Origin: Micromonospora yangpuensis
GTDB taxonomy: Bacteria > Actinomycetota > Actinomycetes > Mycobacteriales > Micromonosporaceae
Direction of reading: 5' to 3'
Length of the DNA: 64,000 nt
Assembly: GCF_900091615.1 (NCBI RefSeq)
Contig: NZ_FMIA01000002.1
Location: 2,170,001-2,234,000, forward strand
Shown: positions 58,747 to 64,000 of the stretch, in pieces
How positions within the stretch are numbered: the first letter of the stretch is position 1
How the letters are laid out: each line of letters starts with the position of its first letter
Notes under the pieces: model-generated
Databases searched by the model: none
Told to the model about the DNA's origin: nothing
What the model saw: only the letters and a program-made list of their open reading frames with translations
Position numbers and translations under genes: made by a program

Positions 58747-59112
58747 TCAGGTGGGGCGAGGGTCGGCGGCGCACGGGTCGAGGTGGTCTACCCGCAGCAG
58801 GCAGCGCTGCCGACCGGAGAGCGGCCGGTCGCAGTACACCCAGTGCTGCACGCTCTGGTCGTCCTCGGCGGAGACCGTGGCACCGGCCGCGTCTACACCC
58901 GGTGCTGCGGGCTCTGGTCGTCCTCGGCGGAGACCGTGGCACCGGCCGCGTCTACACCCGGTGCTGCGGGCTCTGGTCGTCCTCGGCGGAGACCGTGGCA
59001 CGGCCGCGTCGACGCCCGGCACGGACCCCAACGACCGGGTCACCGTGTACGCCAGGCCGAGCGCCTCGGTCAGGTCCGCCACCGCCACCGGCAGGTGGAT
59101 GACGTGGCGCAC
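58747..59112 (-). pseudogene. Short uncharacterised gene disturbed by 59-bp tandem repeats
   Basis: 121 codons from GTG 59112 (VRHVIHLPVAVADLTEALGL, then YTVTRSLGSVPGVDAA) to a C-terminus with QHWVYCDRPLSGRQ. The start and end look like real coding sequence of an unknown family. The middle holds three 59-bp tandem units (58838-59013), the third lacking one base; two extra units minus one base equal 117 bp, so the frame is still open, but about 39 residues read a wrong frame. It may be a decaying gene. No known domain is seen. Confidence 0.4.
58838..59013. repeat. 59-bp tandem repeat, three copies
   Basis: Units at 58838-58896, 58897-58955 and 58956-59013. The second and third are almost identical (gctctggtcgtcctcggcgg core); the third has lost one base in a CC run. 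Confidence 0.88.
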
Positions 59113-59135
59113 CGGCTGCGGGCGTGTGCTGGCGT

Positions 59136-59212
59136 TGATCGACTCGGTTGGGTTGTTATGGCTGGGTCGAATGGCATTGGACCCCACCATTTCAGCCCAA
59201 CCGAGTCGATCA
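59136..59212. repeat. Palindromic repeat family B, copy 2
   Basis: Arms 59136-59161 and 59187-59212, with three mismatched pairs in the inner part of the stem. Loop similar to copy 1 (ctgggtcga start). Confidence 0.88.
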
Positions 59213-59287
59213 AGCCCCGCCCGGCCCGGTCCTGCGGCTGCCCCCCGGCCACCGCTAGCTGGTACCCGGGTGGGGTTCGGGATGTCG

Positions 59288-59332
59288 AGGTGCGGGTCGT
59301 CGGTCAAGGCGGTGATGGCGGCCCGGCCGGCG
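59288..59332 (-). pseudogene. Fragment of the 59543 gene's 3' end
   Basis: 45 bp matching 59592-59636 with two changes. Translated, it reads AAITALTDDPHLD as in the intact gene. It is a detached piece left between two family B repeats. Confidence 0.7.
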
Positions 59333-59375
59333 TCGCTGACGCCACCTGACCTCCCGCCCGGGGAGGTGCTCGCGT

Positions 59376-59452
59376 TGATCGACTCGGTTGGGCTGAAATG
59401 GCGGGGTCCGGGGCCCTCCGACACAGCCATTTCAGCCCAACCGAGTCGATCA
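59376..59452. repeat. Palindromic repeat family B, copy 3
   Basis: 26-bp perfect arms (59376-59401 and 59427-59452). Inner stem AATGG/CCATT, so both sides changed together relative to copy 1. Confidence 0.9.
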
Positions 59453-59542
59453 TGCCCCGGGCCGGGCCGGGCCGGGCCGTGCCGGGCCGCGCCCACCGCC
59501 CCCGCACCGCCGCGCCGGCCGGGTCGACGCGGGTCAGGTCGG

Positions 59543-60130
59543 TCAGCGGTACCAGGGTTGGGGTTGGGTGGGGTCGGCGGGGACGACGTCCAGGTGCGGG
59601 TCGTCGGTCAGGGCGGTGATGGCGGCCCGGTCGGCGCCGATGCCGGCCCAGTGCGGGTCGACGTCGCTGACGAAACACCAGCGGCGGTCGGTGGGCCAGA
59701 CCAGGGCCGGTGGGGCGATCGTCCCGCCGTCGCCGAGGTCGTCCGCCCAGGTGTCGATCGCGGACAGCGGGCCGCGCAGCAACGCGTACCGGCGGTGGGG
59801 CAGCTCCACGAGCGGGCCGCGCCGTACCGTCGGTGGTAGCGCAATGTCGGAGTAGCCGTCCCAGACGCAGAAGTAGCACTCCTGCGGCGTGGCGGTGAAC
59901 CGGGCGAGCAGGTGCAGCGCCCGGCGGGCCTGGTCGAGGTCGAAGGGGTGGTTGTCGGGCAGGTCGGCGTCGGCCTCGTCCTGCCCGGGTGCGGTGGGGT
60001 CGGGGATGAACCGGAGCCGCCCGTACGCCTCGAAGCCCGCCGGGCCGAAGGTGATCAACCGCATCGGGGACGCCGCGGAGCGGAGCAGCCAGTCAGCCGC
60101 CGTCAGGTCGGTGCAGTAGGTCGACCTCAT
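59543..60130 (-). CDS. Uncharacterised protein
   Basis: 195 aa, soluble. Notable runs: LLRSAASPMRLITFGPAGFE, CYFCVWDGYSDIALP, PHRRYALLRGPLSAIDTWAD, and WPTDRRWCFVSDVDPHWAGI. It looks like a compact globular protein of the SUKH/immunity-like or DUF type seen in Micromonospora, but I cannot name the family. GGAGG is 5 nt before the ATG at 60130. The end is partly duplicated at 59288-59332. The divergent neighbour is a disordered protein gene. Confidence 0.7.
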   Translation of the reverse strand: MRSTYCTDLTAADWLLRSAASPMRLITFGPAGFEAYGRLRFIPDPTAPGQDEADADLPDNHPFDLDQARRALHLLARFTATPQECYFCVWDGYSDIALPPTVRRGPLVELPHRRYALLRGPLSAIDTWADDLGDGGTIAPPALVWPTDRRWCFVSDVDPHWAGIGADRAAITALTDDPHLDVVPADPTQPQPWYR

Positions 60131-60274
60131 CGGCACCTCCGTCGCTCGTCGGGCCGACGCTACCTGACGGGTGGGAGGCGACACATCGCTGTCCGTGAAC
60201 CGGAGGCGGCGGCGTTCGTAATACCGCCACGGTAGGCCGCGGACCGGCTGCGGCCTCGCCCGACGGGAGACGTG

Positions 60275-60871
60275 ATGACCCACTCGAAGAGCGGCAGCCA
60301 GCAGACCTACGACGGACCGAGCCACAACTACGGCAACTACGTTCAGCAGGAGGGCGAGGCCGCACCCCTCGGAGGCGACCCGTCCCAGACCCAACTGCCC
60401 TCGTATACGGCCAGCCAGCAGGACCTGCAGATGAGCACGCTCTACCAGCAGGCCTTCACCCGGCCGGCTCCGCAGACCCGGACCTCCGAGACCCGGGTAC
60501 CGAACTACGACCACGTCGAGTTCGAGAAGAAGGAGCTGGAGCGCCGCACCACCGGAAACCTGCACTGGACGGACCCCCGCCGGCAGATCACCGTCGACGT
60601 GCCGAGCCGCACCCTGACGGACAGCCCGGCGCCGATGAGCGCGAGCAGTGATCAGAACCCGTACGCCAGCTACGCCGGCATGCGGGTGCCCACCGGCAGC
60701 GGCACCCCCACCACCGGTTCGTACGCCTCCGCCCGCAGCAGCGCCAACAGTTTCCACACGGCGTACTCCCACTACTCGGAGGCCTCCCTGCCGTCCCAGT
60801 CCTCCCGGGCCGCGCAGCCTCCGCAGAACCCGCAGGGCGGCAACCAGCAACGGCCGGCCGGCCGTCGGTAG
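60275..60871 (+). CDS. Low-complexity Gln/Ser/Pro-rich protein
   Basis: About 198 aa, hydrophilic and predicted disordered: rich in Gln, Ser, Thr, Tyr and Pro with no membrane or signal segment. A short charged core, VEFEKKELERRTTGNLHW, is the most conserved-looking part. GGGAGA precedes GTG 60272/ATG 60275. Codon use (C/G third positions) is normal, supporting a real gene. Function unknown. Confidence 0.6.
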   Translation: MTHSKSGSQQTYDGPSHNYGNYVQQEGEAAPLGGDPSQTQLPSYTASQQDLQMSTLYQQAFTRPAPQTRTSETRVPNYDHVEFEKKELERRTTGNLHWTDPRRQITVDVPSRTLTDSPAPMSASSDQNPYASYAGMRVPTGSGTPTTGSYASARSSANSFHTAYSHYSEASLPSQSSRAAQPPQNPQGGNQQRPAGRR

Positions 60872-61021
60872 CCGTCCGCCCCGCGCCGGAATCCGAGGCA
60901 CACACTCGTTTCCGGCGCGCCGGGCGTGCTCACAGGCACTTCACAGGGGTTCCGGTTAGGGTGCTGCGGGTCAGCGACCAGCTCCACGATGGAGCCTGGC
61001 GTCCGTTCCACAGGAGTTTCG

Positions 61022-62125
61022 ATGGTCTTCAAGAAGATGCTCAGCGCGTTCGGGGTGGGCGGTCCGAGTGTGGACACCGTCCTGACCAACCCGAACACCC
61101 GACCCGGGCTCAGCCTCGACGGCCACGTCAACCTGATCGGCGGGGACGCCGCCGCCGACATCGAGCACATCTCCCTCGGCCTGGTCACCCGGGTCGAGGT
61201 GGAGAGCGGCGACAGCGAGTACGCCGGCACCATGGAGTTCCACCGGATGCAGGTGAGCGGGCCGCTGCAGCTCGCCCCGAAGCAGCAGCTCAGCATCCCG
61301 TTCCGGATGCCGGTGCCGTGGGAGACCCCGATCACCGACGTGTACGGCCAGCGCCTGCACGGCATGACCATGGGGCTGCGTACCGAGCTGGCGATCGCCC
61401 GGGCCGTGGACAAGGGCGACCTCGACCAGGTCGCGGTGCATCCGATGCCGGTGCACGAGGGGATCCTCGGTGCCTTCCAGCAGCTCGGCTTCCGGTTCAA
61501 GAACGCCGACCTGGAGCGCGGTCACATCCGTGGGGTGAACCAGACGCTGCCGTTCTACCAGGAGATCGAGTTCTTTGCCGCACCGCAGTACGCGCAGAGC
61601 ATCACCGAGGTCGAGCTGACCTTCGTGACCAACCCGCACGGCGTCGACGTGATCCTGGAGTGCGACAAGCGGGGCGGTTTCCTCAGCTCCGGGCACGACG
61701 TTTTCGGCCGGTACTCCGTCGGCCACGCCGACGCCGAGCGGACCAACTGGGTACAGCTGGTCGACGGCTGGCTGCGCGAGACCACCTCGCAGTACGGCAA
61801 CCTGCGCGCCCAGGGCTTCGGCGCGCCCGGCGGTTACGGCGCACCCGGCTACGGCGCCCCGCAGGGGTACGGCGCCCCCCAGGGGTACGGTGCCCCGCAG
61901 GGGTACGGTGCCCCGCAGGGTTACGGCGCGCCGGGCTACGGTGCCCCGTCGCACGGGTACCCGATGCAGCCGTCGCGGGGCCGGGGCGGCGTCGGGATGG
62001 GTGGCGTGGTGGCCGGCGCGGCGCTCGGCGCGGTAGGTGGCATGGTCGCCGGCGAGATGATCAGCGACGCCTTCGAGGGCGACGACGACGGCGGCGACGA
62101 GGACTTCGGCGGCGACGAGGAGTAG
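61022..62125 (+). CDS. Spo0M-like arrestin-fold protein
   Basis: 367 aa. The first 250 residues match the Spo0M family ([38 protein letters not shown], then [20 protein letters not shown]), a double beta-sandwich that in Bacillus affects sporulation control and cytoskeletal contacts. A GYGAPQ repeat tail (about 262-315), a Gly-rich hydrophobic stretch ([19 protein letters not shown]) and an acidic end follow. AGGAG stands before the ATG. A developmental role in this sporulating-type actinomycete is inferred. Confidence 0.88.
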   Translation: MVFKKMLSAFGVGGPSVDTVLTNPNTRPGLSLDGHVNLIGGDAAADIEHISLGLVTRVEVESGDSEYAGTMEFHRMQVSGPLQLAPKQQLSIPFRMPVPWETPITDVYGQRLHGMTMGLRTELAIARAVDKGDLDQVAVHPMPVHEGILGAFQQLGFRFKNADLERGHIRGVNQTLPFYQEIEFFAAPQYAQSITEVELTFVTNPHGVDVILECDKRGGFLSSGHDVFGRYSVGHADAERTNWVQLVDGWLRETTSQYGNLRAQGFGAPGGYGAPGYGAPQGYGAPQGYGAPQGYGAPQGYGAPGYGAPSHGYPMQPSRGRGGVGMGGVVAGAALGAVGGMVAGEMISDAFEGDDDGGDEDFGGDEE

Positions 62126-62222
62126 CAACCAGTCGACGGTGACCGCCTCGACGGCGGTCCCGACGGCCCTCGGCACGACGGCGACCCCCCGGGCACGGTC
62201 CCCGGCGGTCGCGTGAACGACG

Positions 62223-62260
62223 GCGGTGGCCCCCGGGGAAGACTCCCCGGGGGCCACCGC
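62223..62260. terminator. Bidirectional terminator
   Basis: 17-bp perfect stem (62223-62239 with 62244-62260) around AGAC between convergent genes. Confidence 0.75.
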
Positions 62261-62283
62261 TGCTCGGTGCCGACCTGGTGTGG

Positions 62284-62682
62284 TCAGTGCCGGGCCTTGC
62301 GCTCCCGACCGCTGCGGAAGTTGCTGCCGGCCTTGGCCAGACCCCGGCTACCCAGGTAACCGATGGTCAGCAGCGTGATGAAGAACCAGGCCTGCGGGGC
62401 GCGGAAGATGTCCACGCCGGCCGCGTTCTGGCCGACCAGCTGCGAGGCGACCAGTACGCCGACCACCGCCGCGACGTAGACCCAGAACTCCGTGGTCGCG
62501 AAGGCCTGCTTGGTCTCCGTACCCGGAGAGACCATCGGCTGGCGGTGACCATCGTGCATCGCCGGCATCTGATGGGTCTGGGTCTCCTGCATGGCACGGT
62601 TCTGCTGCCCCGTGTCCATCCGGTTCGGCGCGGTCTGCATGGACCGGTTCGACGGCCTCGTGGATGCAGCCTGTGTGCTCAT
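62284..62682 (-). CDS. Small membrane protein with hydrophilic N-terminus
   Basis: 132 aa: Gln/Met/Thr-rich N-terminal half, two membrane helices (FWVYVAAVVGVLVASQLVG and AWFFITLLTIGYLGSRGLA), basic tail. GAGGAGG 4 nt before the ATG at 62682 fixes the start. It is similar in build to actinobacterial DUF-type membrane proteins; no function can be given. Confidence 0.78.
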   Translation of the reverse strand: MSTQAASTRPSNRSMQTAPNRMDTGQQNRAMQETQTHQMPAMHDGHRQPMVSPGTETKQAFATTEFWVYVAAVVGVLVASQLVGQNAAGVDIFRAPQAWFFITLLTIGYLGSRGLAKAGSNFRSGRERKARH

Positions 62683-62914
62683 CTTGTCCTCCTCAGGATG
62701 CGATGAGTCCTGCGATCCCTCGCCCCGCTGCCGCGTCCCTGCCACGGCACGGTTGACCTGCTCTGGCCAGGGCACCCGGCGTCTACCCGGTGCCCTGGCC
62801 GAGGTAACCCCGTAGCCGGGGCGAAAATCTGGCCGCGCCTCCGCTGACCTTCGTGCCGCCCGCTCATTGGACATTCGAAACGAAGGGGTCGTTACGGACG
62901 GTACGGTCCCGACG

Positions 62915-64000
62915 TCACTGGAACTGGGTGAAGAAGTTCCACGCCAGGGCGGGGACCCAGGTCCGGGGCCCGCTGTCGCCGGGGGCGCCGTCCTGCGGAG
63001 CCGCGATGTGGCCCCCGTCGAAGGCGGCCCACGCCACCGGGAAGCCGGAGCGGCAGCCCGAGTAGGTGGTGACGACGTGGGTCAGGCTGCCGGCTGCTGG
63101 CTCGCGCGGGCTCTGCGCGGTGCAGCCGTTGTTCCGGACGAACCGGTCGCGCATCGCGCGTCCGTTGGCGATCCCGTCGCTGATGCCGTGCACCCCCAGG
63201 TACGCCACGGCCTGGGTGCCGCCGCTGCATCCGCTGAGTTCACGCGGGGCGGACTGGACGACGACCGCCCGGAAGACGTCCGGCCGGGCGCAGGCGAGGG
63301 CGTAGCTCATCGCGCCGCCGTAGCTGAACCCGATGGAGAAGCGCTGGCGCGGGTTGACACAGAGGGCGGACTGGACCCGGTTGAGTACGTCGTCGATGAA
63401 GGTGACGTCCTCACCCCCGGTGTTGGCCCAACCGTTGCCGAGGCCCTGGGGCGCGACGAAGATCGTCGTGTTGTTGGCCAACCGCTGGAGCCCGTAGTAG
63501 GACCAGGTGTTGCGGTCCACGGTCTGCCCGGTGTCCACGTCCACCGCGGTGCCACCCAACCAGTGCAGACCGAAGACCAGCCGGTACGGGTTGTTCTGCT
63601 GGTAGTTGGCGGGGATCCGCAGGATGAAGTTCCGGCTCTTGCCGTTGCTGGTGATGGTGTGCGTACCACTGGCGATGCCGGGGGCCTTGCCGCACCCCGA
63701 GGTGCCGCTGCCCGGCGGCGGCGTGGTCGGCGGGGTTCCGCCGTCGACGCGGACGAGTTGCCACTGTTGGTTGGTGCCGCCCCAGTCGTCGTACTGGACG
63801 ATGTTGCCGCCGTCGGCGGTGGAGGCGTTCTGTACCTCGATGGCCTTGTTGCTGTTGCGGTTGATCAGGCGGACGTGGCCGCCGTCGGAGTCGGCGAGGC
63901 GGAACTGCTGGTTGGTGCCGTTGCCGTCGGTCCACTGGACGATGCTGGCGCCGTTGGCGGTGGAGAAGTTGTAGACGTCGAGGACCTTGTTGGACAGTCG
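62915..64000 (-). CDS. Secreted CE1-type esterase with CBM13, 5' end outside window
   Basis: 361 codons visible, open to the right edge. The N-terminal visible part is a CBM13/ricin domain (NQQFRL, NQQWQL), then a Thr/Pro/Gly linker (GGTPPTTPPPGSG), then an esterase domain of the PHB-depolymerase/feruloyl or acetyl-xylan esterase group: LVFGLHWLGG oxyanion loop, nucleophile GFSYGGAMS, and late His in FDGGHIAAP. It would remove ester side groups from xylan outside the cell. The CBM13 bases are identical to those of the GH43 gene. Confidence 0.88.
   Translation of the reverse strand, partial: RLSNKVLDVYNFSTANGASIVQWTDGNGTNQQFRLADSDGGHVRLINRNSNKAIEVQNASTADGGNIVQYDDWGGTNQQWQLVRVDGGTPPTTPPPGSGTSGCGKAPGIASGTHTITSNGKSRNFILRIPANYQQNNPYRLVFGLHWLGGTAVDVDTGQTVDRNTWSYYGLQRLANNTTIFVAPQGLGNGWANTGGEDVTFIDDVLNRVQSALCVNPRQRFSIGFSYGGAMSYALACARPDVFRAVVVQSAPRELSGCSGGTQAVAYLGVHGISDGIANGRAMRDRFVRNNGCTAQSPREPAAGSLTHVVTTYSGCRSGFPVAWAAFDGGHIAAPQDGAPGDSGPRTWVPALAWNFFTQFQ
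63737..64000 (-). repeat. 264-bp CBM13 segment identical to 26433-26696
   Basis: Reverse complement is identical base for base to the segment in the GH43 gene. Divergence begins directly after the domain (GGA then ACCCCG here, GGCGACCCG there). Confidence 0.9.

Noticed and set aside
58621..59542. Insertion sequence
   Set aside because: The long inverted repeats enclose no transposase and are too close together (25-nt loop); they are palindromic repeats, not IS ends. No transposase or integrase gene was seen anywhere in the window.

Overview
The window is about 73 percent GC, uses many GTG starts and GTGA or ATGA stop/start overlaps, and encodes actinobacterial families throughout: an F420-dependent oxidoreductase, a DevR/DevS-type two-component pair, BsaP next to BioB, an ACT-GNAT acetyltransferase and many secreted polysaccharide hydrolases with CBM2 or CBM13 modules. 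Gene content and the dispersed palindromic repeats point to Micromonospora or a close relative. This is inferred from family content; no search was run.

Layout. 1-3054: end of a cellobiose-type ABC uptake operon (permease, GH1 beta-glucosidase) and its LacI-type regulator. 3187-5171: an ACT-domain protein and an ACT-GNAT acetyltransferase. 5244-8790: VOC protein and a secreted GH9 cellulase (CBM3, two FN3, CBM2) preceded by a CelR/CebR-type palindrome. 8817-10480: intergenic repeats around an AbiEi/DUF559 gene flanked by two copies of one palindrome. 10504-12942: secreted M14 carboxypeptidase. 13708-17141: biotin genes (bioB-bsaP divergent from bioF-bioD). 17218-25317: PAF-acetylhydrolase-like hydrolase, methyltransferase-P450 pair, anchored surface protein, secreted M36 metalloprotease, TetR regulator. 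25577-29901: two tRNA clusters (Gly-Cys-Val and Gly-Val) enclosing a secreted GH43 enzyme, smpB and a small DUF6458-like membrane protein.

30056-34630 is the most interesting block. It holds a lasso-type RiPP precursor, an ABC-2 permease, a shortened asparagine-synthetase-like cyclase and a PqqD-type recognition protein, converging on an HPr-kinase-like protein and a nucleotidyltransferase. No B2 leader peptidase and no ABC ATPase are visible. 34714-37479 encodes a large secreted FN3/Ig-like protein.

37725-49078 resembles a DosR dormancy island: a DevR-like regulator and DevS-like kinase, two Acg-type nitroreductases, a metal P-type ATPase, two tandem universal stress proteins and a phosphoketolase. 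DosR-box-like sites precede the regulator gene and the phosphoketolase gene. 49227-53663 is a lipid/envelope group (diacylglycerol kinase-like, YihY/BrkB, double PAP2 phosphatase, EEP phosphatase). 53721-58621: F420 oxidoreductase, GH5 mannanase and GH42 beta-galactosidase. 58649-59452 has three copies of a long palindromic repeat in a decayed coding region. 59543-62682: uncharacterised proteins and a Spo0M-like protein. A secreted CE1-type esterase with a CBM13 module runs off the right edge.

Functionally the window combines plant-polymer degradation (cellulose, xylan/arabinan, mannan, galactosides, feruloyl/acetyl esters, protein) with oxygen/energy-stress adaptation, biotin synthesis and one RiPP locus. 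Three unrelated palindromic repeat families and many short tandem duplications, several at the start or end of genes, mark it as a repeat-rich, rearranging region.
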